DNA from: RHLJ01 sp965212165
GTDB lineage: Bacteria; Bacteroidota; Rhodothermia; Balneolales; Balneolaceae
Assembly (NCBI GenBank): GCA_965212165.1
Contig: OZ243096.1
Location: forward strand, 3,100,001-3,164,000
Direction of reading: 5' to 3'
DNA: 64,000 nucleotides
Below are positions 17,718-25,204 of the stretch, one piece after another (position 1 is the stretch's first letter; each line of letters opens with the position of its first letter). The notes beneath the pieces were generated by a model. That model worked only from the letters and a program-made list of their open reading frames with translations, searched no databases and had not been told where the DNA came from. The translations under genes and the position numbers were made by a program.

Positions 17718-19049
17718 ATGATAAATCATAAATCACTATTAATTCTCAGTCTATTATTATTCACTTTTTGTGAAAGTCCAACTAGCAATATTACATCACC
17801 AGAAGTAGATCTAGGTGATGTAACTGAACTTAAAATTCCTGATTGGACTATTGAAACTCACAGTAATGAAGTTGATCCAATGTATGATATCGTTTTTGAG
17901 GAAAACACAGTTAAAAGAATCGACTTAACTATTAGTAGCTCCAATTGGTCGGCGATGCAAGCAAATCTAGATGAAAATCTTACAGGATCTGTATCTGATA
18001 TCGATTTTACTCCAGTATGGGTTCCAGGAACTTTATCATTTGAAGGTAAAGACTGGTATAAAATAGGTATCCGGTACAAAGGAAACTCTACCCTTTTAAA
18101 TGCATCACGAAGTAATGGAAGTAAATATCCCTTTAAACTCGATTTTGATGAATTTGAAGATGAATTTCCTCAAATAGATAATCAAAGGTTCTATGGCTTT
18201 AAGCAATTAAATCTAAGTAATAATGATTCTGATGGCTCTTTCATGAGAGAAAAAGTTGCAGCAGATTTATTTCGTGAATTTGGAGTTGCAGCTCCAAGAG
18301 TAGCATTTTATGCTATTTACTTGGACAGAGGAAATGGATCAACCTTTATAGGATTATATACCTTAATTGAAGAAGTAGATGATACGGTACCTGAATCACA
18401 ATTCCCTGATGATAATGGGAATCTTTATAAACCTGATGGAGATGCTGCTTCATTTGCATTGGGAACTTATGATGAATCTGAATTTGATCTTAAAACCAAT
18501 GAAGATGAAGCTGATTTTAGTGATGTAAAATCGTTGTATGATTTACTACATAATGACCTTAGATCGAGTAATGAAAGACAATGGACCTCAGAACTTGAAA
18601 GTATTTTCAATGTGGATAGCTATCTAAAATATCTTGCAGCAAATAATGTAATCCAGAACTGGGATACCTATGGGCTTATGACTCATAACTATTTTCTATA
18701 TAACGATGAGGGTTTATTAACATGGATTCCATGGGATAATAACGAAGCGTTTCAGAACGGAAAACAAGGTGGAGCAGTAAGTCTCGGAATGAGTGAGGTT
18801 AGTTCAAATTGGCCCATTATTCGTTATATCATGGATGTGGATGAATATGAAGCTACCTACAGAAACTATGTGAAAGCATTCTGTGAAGATGTCTTTGAAA
18901 CTAATAAGATGAATACTCTTTTATCTTCCTACCAAAATCTTCTTAATGACTATGCCAACATGGAATCTTCAACATTCAGTAGTTCTGTGAGTTCATTAAA
19001 GAGTTATATCCAATCAAGGAATACAGTAGCTACTAATTATGCAAATTAA
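17718..19049 (+). CDS. CotH-type kinase family lipoprotein
   Basis: A 443-aa protein with an N-terminal hydrophobic segment ending in TFCESPTS, a probable but non-canonical lipobox (Cys19). The CotH domain is recognisable from KRIDLTISSSNWSAMQANL, through GIRYKGNST, QLNLSNNDSDGSFMREKVAA and IGLYTLIEEVDD, to LTWIPWDNNEAF. CotH of Bacillus spores is an atypical kinase that phosphorylates coat proteins with ATP. In this group such proteins are usually exported, often near phosphate/calcium-related or polymer-associated genes, and their substrates are not known. It is transcribed divergently from the tricorn-like gene and convergently with the symporter. The 198-bp gap upstream must contain two divergent promoters. 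Confidence 0.85.
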   Translation: MINHKSLLILSLLLFTFCESPTSNITSPEVDLGDVTELKIPDWTIETHSNEVDPMYDIVFEENTVKRIDLTISSSNWSAMQANLDENLTGSVSDIDFTPVWVPGTLSFEGKDWYKIGIRYKGNSTLLNASRSNGSKYPFKLDFDEFEDEFPQIDNQRFYGFKQLNLSNNDSDGSFMREKVAADLFREFGVAAPRVAFYAIYLDRGNGSTFIGLYTLIEEVDDTVPESQFPDDNGNLYKPDGDAASFALGTYDESEFDLKTNEDEADFSDVKSLYDLLHNDLRSSNERQWTSELESIFNVDSYLKYLAANNVIQNWDTYGLMTHNYFLYNDEGLLTWIPWDNNEAFQNGKQGGAVSLGMSEVSSNWPIIRYIMDVDEYEATYRNYVKAFCEDVFETNKMNTLLSSYQNLLNDYANMESSTFSSSVSSLKSYIQSRNTVATNYAN

Positions 19050-19058
19050 TCCTTTAGC

Positions 19059-19080
19059 TATCCTAATATTACTTAGGATA
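19059..19080. terminator. Inverted repeat between convergent genes
   Basis: TATCCTAA and TTAGGATA form a perfect 8-bp stem with loop TATTAC. It begins 9 bp after the stop of the CotH-type gene and overlaps the last codons of the symporter gene. There is no long T-run, so termination is plausible but weakly supported. Confidence 0.5.
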
Positions 19081-20835
19081 CCTAATATTCTCTACCATAT
19101 CCTGGACTTCTTGAGGTGGTTCAGGATATATCATACCAATAGCTAAAGAAACCAAAAGGTTTAAAATCATACCTAATGTTCCGATACCCTCTGGTGATAT
19201 ACCAAACCACCAATTTTCTGGAGTATTAAGTTCAGGAAAAAGAATCTTAAAAAAGATGATATAAGCTAATGTAAATAGAAGTCCTGCTACCATTCCTGCG
19301 ACAGCTCCTTCCCTATTCATTTTCTTATAAAAGATTCCAAGAATAATAGCGGGAAAAAAAGAAGCCGCAGCTAAACCAAAAGCAATTGCCACAACTTGTG
19401 CCACAAAACCCGGCGGATTAATACCAAAATAACCAGCTACAACTACAGCAACACCTGCAGCAATCCTAGCATACATTAACTCTGCTTTGTCGGAAATATT
19501 TGGATTGAATTGTTTCTTAATTAAATCATGAGAAACTGATGTTGAAATCACAAGTAATAAACCTGCTGCTGTTGAAAGTGCGGCTGCTAAACCGCCAGCT
19601 GCGACTAAAGCAGCTACCCAGTTTGGGAGCCCAGCAATTTCAGGATTTGCTAGCACCATGATATCACGATCTACATAGAGTTCATTTTCATTTGCTGTGG
19701 GTTCGTTCAATAATAAAACCTGATTATTTGCCCCACGATTTATCTCTAGAATTCCATCTCGAGATATAGTTGGAGCTCCCACAATCGCTGCACCTGGTTT
19801 ATAGTTTATAATCCCATCTTCATTTTTATCAACCCAATTTAGAAGTGCAGTTTCTTCCCATGTGTTGAACCAAGCTGGCATTTCTTCATAGGGCTGTTCA
19901 CTCACAGTTTCTATCAAATTAGTTCTTGAAAACACAGCAATTGCTGGCGCAGTTGTATACAAAATAGCAATGAAAACTAATGCATATCCTACCGAAATTC
20001 GGGCATCTTTTACTTTTGGTACAGTAAAAAAACGTACGATCACATGAGGTAATCCAGCAGTACCAACCATTAAGGCTACTGTAATAAAAAAGACATCCTG
20101 CATACTTTTAGTACCTGATGTATATTCAGAGAAACCAAGTTCAGTATGAAGAGTGTCAAGTTTATCTAATAAATACATCCCTGAACCATCCGTAACTGTA
20201 GAGCCAAAGCCAATCTGCGGAATTGGACTTCCAGTAAGTTGTAAAGAGATAAAAAAGGCCGGAACCATAAATGCGAATATCAATACACAATATTGGGCAA
20301 CCTGTGTATATGTTATTCCCTTCATCCCACCAAGAACTGCATAAAAGAATACGATCGCCATACCAATGATGACTCCCCAGAATATGTCTACTTCAAGGAA
20401 TTTTGAGAATACAAGTCCAACGCCACGCATCTGCCCAGCAACATAGGTAAAGGAAACTATTAGTGCACAAACTACTGCAACTGTTCTGGCTATATCAGAA
20501 TAGTAGCGGTCGCCTATAAAATCGGGGACGGTAAATTTTCCAAATTTCCGTAAATAAGGTGCTAATAGAAGGGCTAATAAAACATAGCCTCCAGTCCATC
20601 CCATTAAATACACAGCGCCGTCGTAACCCATGAAGGAAATCAATCCTGCCATAGATAGGAAGCTAGCAGCAGACATCCAATCAGCTGCGGTAGCCATTCC
20701 ATTCACAAATGGATTTACAGCTCCTTCAGCCACATAAAACTCGCTAGTAGTTCCAGCTCGAGACCAAATAGCAATTCCTATGTAAATGGTAAAAGTGATA
20801 CCAACAAGAATATACGTCCACGTTTGCACATCCAT
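19069..20835 (-). CDS. Na+/solute symporter, VC_2705 type large subunit (SSS family)
   Basis: A 588-aa inner-membrane transporter of the sodium:solute symporter family with about 13 hydrophobic segments. It begins with WTYILVGITFTIYIGIAIW and contains the family core AADWMSAASFLSMAGLISF and GLAAALSTAAGLLLVIS. A roughly 90-residue hydrophilic loop (about residues 310-400) carries DKNEDGIINY, an EF-hand-like Ca2+ loop seen in this subfamily. The adjacent DUF4212 small subunit identifies the two-gene VC_2705/ActP-like type, which probably takes up acetate or another short carboxylate. The start codon overlaps the small-subunit stop by one base (TAATG). Confidence 0.92.
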   Translation of the reverse strand: MDVQTWTYILVGITFTIYIGIAIWSRAGTTSEFYVAEGAVNPFVNGMATAADWMSAASFLSMAGLISFMGYDGAVYLMGWTGGYVLLALLLAPYLRKFGKFTVPDFIGDRYYSDIARTVAVVCALIVSFTYVAGQMRGVGLVFSKFLEVDIFWGVIIGMAIVFFYAVLGGMKGITYTQVAQYCVLIFAFMVPAFFISLQLTGSPIPQIGFGSTVTDGSGMYLLDKLDTLHTELGFSEYTSGTKSMQDVFFITVALMVGTAGLPHVIVRFFTVPKVKDARISVGYALVFIAILYTTAPAIAVFSRTNLIETVSEQPYEEMPAWFNTWEETALLNWVDKNEDGIINYKPGAAIVGAPTISRDGILEINRGANNQVLLLNEPTANENELYVDRDIMVLANPEIAGLPNWVAALVAAGGLAAALSTAAGLLLVISTSVSHDLIKKQFNPNISDKAELMYARIAAGVAVVVAGYFGINPPGFVAQVVAIAFGLAAASFFPAIILGIFYKKMNREGAVAGMVAGLLFTLAYIIFFKILFPELNTPENWWFGISPEGIGTLGMILNLLVSLAIGMIYPEPPQEVQDMVENIRYPK

Positions 20836-21101
20836 TATACATCCTCCTCACTAACGCCAAACTCTTTATCAAGTTTGTTCATCAAATAGACATACACGAA
20901 TATCAAAATTACAAAAGCATAAATGGAGCCTTGTTGAGCAAACCAAAAGCCTAATTTAAATCCAGCGAATCGAATCTCATTTAATGTAGGAGCTAAAAGA
21001 ATTCCGAAACCATACGAAACGATAAACCATATCGTGAGTAGGATTCCCAAATATTTTAAATTCTTTTTCCAGTAACCCTTCAAGTCACGCTCTTCCGACA
21101 T
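20835..21101 (-). CDS. DUF4212 small subunit of Na+/solute symporter
   Basis: An 88-aa protein with two transmembrane helices (YLGILLTIWFIVSYGFGILL and the segment near IYAFVILIFVYVYLMNKL). The DUF4212 pattern YWKKNLKYLGILL and the ending LDKEFGV are intact. A start further upstream at 21155 is possible, but the ATG at 21101 is preceded at a good distance by GGAGG, one of the few true Shine-Dalgarno sites in the window. It also gives the family's normal N-terminus MSEERDLKGYW. It always accompanies the large subunit and is translated just before it. Confidence 0.93.
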   Translation of the reverse strand: MSEERDLKGYWKKNLKYLGILLTIWFIVSYGFGILLAPTLNEIRFAGFKLGFWFAQQGSIYAFVILIFVYVYLMNKLDKEFGVSEEDV

Positions 21102-21235
21102 AGATCCTCCAAAATTTAGATTTGGGAGTATGCAGGTTTTGTAGCAATCCTGCAACTTCTTCTTTTATACTTCTTGAATTCTCGCAAGTTATAAAGTCAT
21201 TTACATCAGAATCTGAAGTTCATGATTATTTCATT

Positions 21236-21271
21236 AAAAACCCCTGATCAGTTTTTTTTAATCAGGGGTTT
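21236..21271 (-). terminator. Intrinsic terminator of tricorn-like paralogue B
   Basis: Read on the minus strand, AAACCCCTGAT and ATCAGGGGTTTTT form a stem-loop ending in a T-run. It starts 5 bp after the gene's stop at 21276. Confidence 0.9.
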
Positions 21272-21275
21272 AGTA

Positions 21276-24200
21276 TTAATTCCCTTTCTTTTGATTAGCG
21301 CCGGTTCGATCTTCTAAAGGAGGTGCTGGAGTCATTTTATTTGAATTTTCATCCACCATTTTCATGACTTCCTCGACCACTTTCTCCATTTGTGGATCTC
21401 TTCCTTTCATAAGCATGTTTGGATCATCCCAAACTGGGAAATCAGGTCTTACGCCCTCTCCTTCCCAGAACCAATGTCCATCATTATCATACAATCTAGC
21501 GCCTGGAACGGTAATCCCTCCGCCATCGATTAAGCTATGACCCGTCGCAGGTCCTACTAAAATCCCCAGTGTTCTTTCACCAACTATTGGTCCTGCTTCT
21601 AATTCTTGGAAAGCCCATGGAAGACCATCTCCTCCTGAACCTGCCCAACCATTAATCAGCATTCCCATTGGTCCAGTATTTGTTTTTACAGGATTTGTAT
21701 GGTCTCTTCCATGTCTCCAGTGAAGATTATAGGTAACAGGTCGTTGCAGTAATTCTAGGAAACGATCAGCAAGTTGACCACCACCATTAAAACGCTCATC
21801 AATGATAAATCCTTTTTTATCAAGTTGACCATAATACATCTTGACAAGCTCAAGCTGACCTCTTCCACTTGTATTTGACATATAGATATAGCCTAGTTTT
21901 CCATCTGATAATTCATCTACCATCTTACGGTTATTCTCTATCCATTCTAGATATCGTACCTGAACTTCCTGTTGAGGTGTAAGTGTTTCTACGATTACTT
22001 GTTCTGCATCTTTAGCATTACCAGAACTACTTATCATTAACGAAACAACTTCACCTGCAAGATTCTCAAATGGAGCATAAGGATCTTTATTTGAATCAAG
22101 TTCTACACCATTTACAGAATGGATATAATCACCTACTGAAACTGTAATACCAGGTCTATCAAAGGGTGATCGAACTTCAGTATCCCATGCAGCTGGTTTT
22201 ACTATATGCTGAATACGATACCCATTTTTATTAAGCTCTAAATTAACTCCAAGGAAACCAGTTTGTTGAGATCTCACACCTTCAACATCACCACCACGAG
22301 TGTAAGTATGGCCTGCACTTAATTCTGCAGCTAAATTAGATTGTAAGAAGCTTACATCCCATCGTGTTCGAGCATCATCAAGAAGATCTCCATATTGCTT
22401 TTTTAATCCTTCCCAATCAACACCATGCATATTTGGATCGTAAAAGAAGTCACGGTGTCGTCTCCAAGTATCATTGAAAAGTTGCTTCCATTCTTCTTTA
22501 GGAACTAAATCCATTACTAAACCATCCGTTGGGATTGGATCTGATATCTTCTGACCAGGAGCTGGTTTGATAATACCATATTGACCTCTGCTTCCAACTA
22601 AAATAGACTTTCCGTCAGCTGTAACAGTTGCTCCATTTATATTAGAGATTACTTCCTCATCTTCTCTTTCGTTTAAATCATAAACTACTAATGATGCACC
22701 TCTTCCATTAGATCCAGTGTTTGGGTAGCGTAGATATACTAGTTTTCCTTCAAAGGGCATTAGTGCTCCAATATTTCCCGCATCTGGTGGAAGAATTACT
22801 AATCTCGACTCAATTCCATCTATATCGATTTCCATTGTGTCATCGCTTTCTTCACTTTCTTCTTCATTATCTTTATCATCTTTTGGTAAATCCAGAGCAT
22901 CATTCTTTGGTGCTAATAAGGATGGAACATCATTTGTTAAACTAAGGGAAGCAATTTGACTGGAGTTTGGATATATCCAAGTTCCATCCATATCTGAATA
23001 ATTAGCAGAGAAATTTCTATTTGTTATGTAGAACAGATATTTACCATCCGTACTAAATACTGGATAAAAATCTTCATAAAATCCGCTACTTACTTGATGC
23101 TTCTTCTTTTCATTAATGTTATAAATAAAAATAGCGTTATTTGCATTTTCTAAACCTTCGCTAAAAGTAATCCAATTTGAATCGTGTGACCATGAAATGG
23201 GATAACCATATCTTCCACCATGCCCTGTATTCCATACTGTGTTACCAGCTATTGTTGTATTTCCAGATGATACATCAATAATTGAGATATCATTTTTCTC
23301 ATCAATGAAAGCAATCATTTTACTATCTGGAGACCAATGCAAGGTGTATCCGAAACCCATTCCTCTATTAGTCAATTTCTTAGTGTCTACTCCACCTTCT
23401 GTTGATTGAAGGTATATTTCATTTTCTCCTGATTTATCACTCCAATAGGCCAAATGTTTCCCATCAGGTGACCATGATGGTTCTCTATCAAATGCACCAC
23501 TACTTTTTGTTAAGTTCATTGAATAACCTTCGCTAACAGGAACATCAAATAATTCGCCTCGAGCTTCAAAAACTATTCTTTTAGCCCCTGGCGCAGCAGT
23601 CATATTGTTAATACTGTTACTAACATCCTGTTTCCGTGGCATCTCAACAGAGAGATCACTTATAATATTTACATCAACTTTTTTATACTGATTTGTAGCT
23701 GCGTTCATTAAATACATATTGCCACCATTTTCGAAGACAATATCATTACCACCTGCACTCATAAACGAAATATCAAATTCTTCAAAATTTGTTACTCTTG
23801 AGGTCTCTTTTGATTTTGTATCATATTGCCAAATATTTAGTCGAACTTCCTCTCCTTGGTCAGATAGGAAATAGACTTTATCTCCAACCCATGCAGGTTT
23901 ACCATCATTGGCTTCATTATTTGTGACATTCAATGTTGAGTTATTTTTCAAATCATGAATAAGAATATCTGAAGAAAGACCGCCTCTATATCTCTTGAAT
24001 GGATAATTCTCTGTGATTTTTGTGATATAGGCTAAATGATTACCATTAGGAGAAAAACTTGCTAACTCGCCATATGGGATTTTAAGCTTTTCAGGAAAAC
24101 CGCCTTTTTTACTAACCAAATAAAATTGATTACCTGATCTCTGGCCCAATTCTCTTCGGGAAGCGAATAGTAGTTTTTCTCCATTTGGATGCCATTCAAC

Positions 24201-24530
24201 CATTCGATCTGCTAACGAATTGTATGTTACTCTAGTAGGAACTCCGCCAGTTACGGGCATTACATATACATCCTGATTTCCATTATAATTTGCTGTGTAA
24301 GCGATTTCTTTCCCATTTGGTGAAAACCTTGGCCATGATTCTTCGCCTGGTGAATTTGTAACTTGAATAGCTGTACCTCCTGCCTTTGGCATCACCCAAA
24401 TATCTCCACCATATACAAAAGTGATTTGAGTTTCTGAGACATCCATAAAGCGCATAAGTTTTGCGTTTATTTGTGCCTGAATAGATTCTGATAAGAAGAG
24501 CATTAACAGAATTAGTACGATTCGTTTCAT
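21276..24530 (-). CDS. Tricorn-like S41 family protease (paralogue B)
   Basis: A 1084-aa exported protease with signal peptide (MKRIVLILLMLFLSESIQA, then QIN). N-terminal WD40/PD40 repeats (SPNGKEIAYTANYNGNQDVY, WHPNGEKLLFASRRE, WSPDGKHLAYWSDKSG) form two propellers. They are followed by an acidic linker (DDKDNEEESEESDDTMEIDI, about residue 550), a helical bundle and PDZ segment, and the S41 core. Putative catalytic His741 lies in LSAGHTYTRGG. The nucleophile Ser965 in NGWAGSGGDG aligns with tricorn Ser965. LGYIYMSNTSGRGQ and RFNGGGQLADRFLELL are also typical. It differs strongly from paralogue A in the active-site region, suggesting different peptide preferences. It ends with a strong terminator. 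Confidence 0.92.
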   Translation of the reverse strand: MKRIVLILLMLFLSESIQAQINAKLMRFMDVSETQITFVYGGDIWVMPKAGGTAIQVTNSPGEESWPRFSPNGKEIAYTANYNGNQDVYVMPVTGGVPTRVTYNSLADRMVEWHPNGEKLLFASRRELGQRSGNQFYLVSKKGGFPEKLKIPYGELASFSPNGNHLAYITKITENYPFKRYRGGLSSDILIHDLKNNSTLNVTNNEANDGKPAWVGDKVYFLSDQGEEVRLNIWQYDTKSKETSRVTNFEEFDISFMSAGGNDIVFENGGNMYLMNAATNQYKKVDVNIISDLSVEMPRKQDVSNSINNMTAAPGAKRIVFEARGELFDVPVSEGYSMNLTKSSGAFDREPSWSPDGKHLAYWSDKSGENEIYLQSTEGGVDTKKLTNRGMGFGYTLHWSPDSKMIAFIDEKNDISIIDVSSGNTTIAGNTVWNTGHGGRYGYPISWSHDSNWITFSEGLENANNAIFIYNINEKKKHQVSSGFYEDFYPVFSTDGKYLFYITNRNFSANYSDMDGTWIYPNSSQIASLSLTNDVPSLLAPKNDALDLPKDDKDNEEESEESDDTMEIDIDGIESRLVILPPDAGNIGALMPFEGKLVYLRYPNTGSNGRGASLVVYDLNEREDEEVISNINGATVTADGKSILVGSRGQYGIIKPAPGQKISDPIPTDGLVMDLVPKEEWKQLFNDTWRRHRDFFYDPNMHGVDWEGLKKQYGDLLDDARTRWDVSFLQSNLAAELSAGHTYTRGGDVEGVRSQQTGFLGVNLELNKNGYRIQHIVKPAAWDTEVRSPFDRPGITVSVGDYIHSVNGVELDSNKDPYAPFENLAGEVVSLMISSSGNAKDAEQVIVETLTPQQEVQVRYLEWIENNRKMVDELSDGKLGYIYMSNTSGRGQLELVKMYYGQLDKKGFIIDERFNGGGQLADRFLELLQRPVTYNLHWRHGRDHTNPVKTNTGPMGMLINGWAGSGGDGLPWAFQELEAGPIVGERTLGILVGPATGHSLIDGGGITVPGARLYDNDGHWFWEGEGVRPDFPVWDDPNMLMKGRDPQMEKVVEEVMKMVDENSNKMTPAPPLEDRTGANQKKGN

Positions 24531-24653
24531 TGTATTCCCGTTTTAGTTTGGTTAGAGCTTTTCTTTAATTATTCATTTAAGCTCATTTTTTACAATTAAC
24601 GAAATATGGTTCTGAAAGAAAATTAGATTAATAGACTGAAAAATATTTTACAT

Positions 24654-24689
24654 AAAAAACCCCAACCAGTTTTCCACTAATTGGGGTTT
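24654..24689 (-). terminator. Intrinsic terminator, minus-strand direction
   Basis: On the minus strand AAACCCCAA and TTGGGGTTTTTT pair across a 15-base loop and end in a T-run. It is 124 bp upstream of the tricorn-like gene and about 515 bp beyond nrdJ. It would end any transcript coming from the nrdJ side or from the small gene at 24928-25050. Confidence 0.85.
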
Positions 24690-24869
24690 ATCCTGTTTCT
24701 CCATGAAAGAAAATCTTTATTTACTTTATAATAACTTACAGTTTTGTTTAAGCAAAGTGTTTGTGGAAAGGTTATTACATTTGTTGATAACTAACCTATT
24801 TCTAATGTTAAATCTGACATTTGTTGTTGATTGCAAAGGCAAAGTTAGATATGTTTGAGTAATAAGTAA

Positions 24870-24897
24870 TGGGAGGAAAGTTGGAGCTTTCCTCCCA
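24870..24897. terminator. Strong symmetrical hairpin
   Basis: GGGAGGAAAG and CTTTCCTCCC form a perfect 10-bp stem (11 bp with the flanking T-A) around loop TTGGAG. On the minus strand it lies about 30 bases after the stop of the putative 40-aa gene. There is no T-run on either side, so it may be an RNA 3'-end stabiliser rather than a complete terminator. Confidence 0.55.
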
Positions 24898-24927
24898 ATT
24901 AGCATTTCAGTTTATAGCCGTCGAATT

Positions 24928-25050
24928 TTATCTTTTTATGATAAGTTCGATGGTTATTTTTTTTACGGGAGTTTTTTTCACACGTCGACTTTCTATTATT
25001 GGATAATAGTCGCTATCAAGCGGTCGAATGTATTTCCCATGTTTCTTCAT
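24928..25050 (-). CDS. Putative 40-aa basic protein (small gene)
   Basis: The reading frame from ATG at 25050 to TAA encodes 40 residues, MKKHGKYIRPLDSDYYPIIE followed by SRRVKKTPVKKITIELIIKR. About 13 of the 40 residues are Lys or Arg, so it is strongly basic. There is no signal peptide. Support: the start is preceded by an A-rich stretch (ACAAAAAAACAAAACC) like other starts here, the composition looks protein-like, a possible promoter lies upstream (25116-25148), and a strong hairpin follows. The start codon sits in the 5' arm of a small hairpin, CCATGAAGAAACATGG. I recognise no family. A structured non-coding RNA in the same place is the alternative. Confidence 0.45.
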   Translation of the reverse strand: MKKHGKYIRPLDSDYYPIIESRRVKKTPVKKITIELIIKR

Positions 25051-25115
25051 GGTTTTGTTTTTTTGTTCTTGTTTAAGTCGAATGAACGACTGCTAGTGGC
25101 ATTCACTAGTCACTC

Positions 25116-25148
25116 TTTATACTATTTTGTATTGCTAAAAAATCTCAA
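25116..25148 (-). promoter_or_regulatory. Possible promoter of the 40-aa gene with structured leader
   Basis: On the minus strand TTGAGA (25148-25143), an 18-base spacer and TAGTAT (25124-25119), overlapping TATAAA, resemble a sigma-70 promoter. The leader downstream has two small hairpins, ACTAGTG/CACTAG near 25093-25110 and GTCG/CGAC near 25077-25090. These are sequence matches only, with no experimental basis. Confidence 0.35.
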
Positions 25149-25157
25149 GAACAAAGT

Positions 25158-25188
25158 ACTGCCTGACACTTATTCAATGTCAAGCAGT
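25158..25188 (-). terminator. Stem-loop just downstream of nrdJ
   Basis: ACTGC-C-TGACA and TGTCA-A-GCAGT pair over 10 bp with one mismatch and a nine-base loop. It starts 17 bp beyond the nrdJ stop. The minus-strand tail (ACTTTGTTCTTGAG) is only mildly T-rich, so termination may be partial. Confidence 0.5.
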
Positions 25189-25204
25189 TTCTAATTTCAA
25201 TTAA

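Noticed and set aside
24654..25200. tRNA or tmRNA between nrdJ and the tricorn-like gene
   Set aside because: No T-loop GTTCGA context with matching acceptor stem and no CCA end. The repeated GTCGA strings lie in ordinary hairpins.
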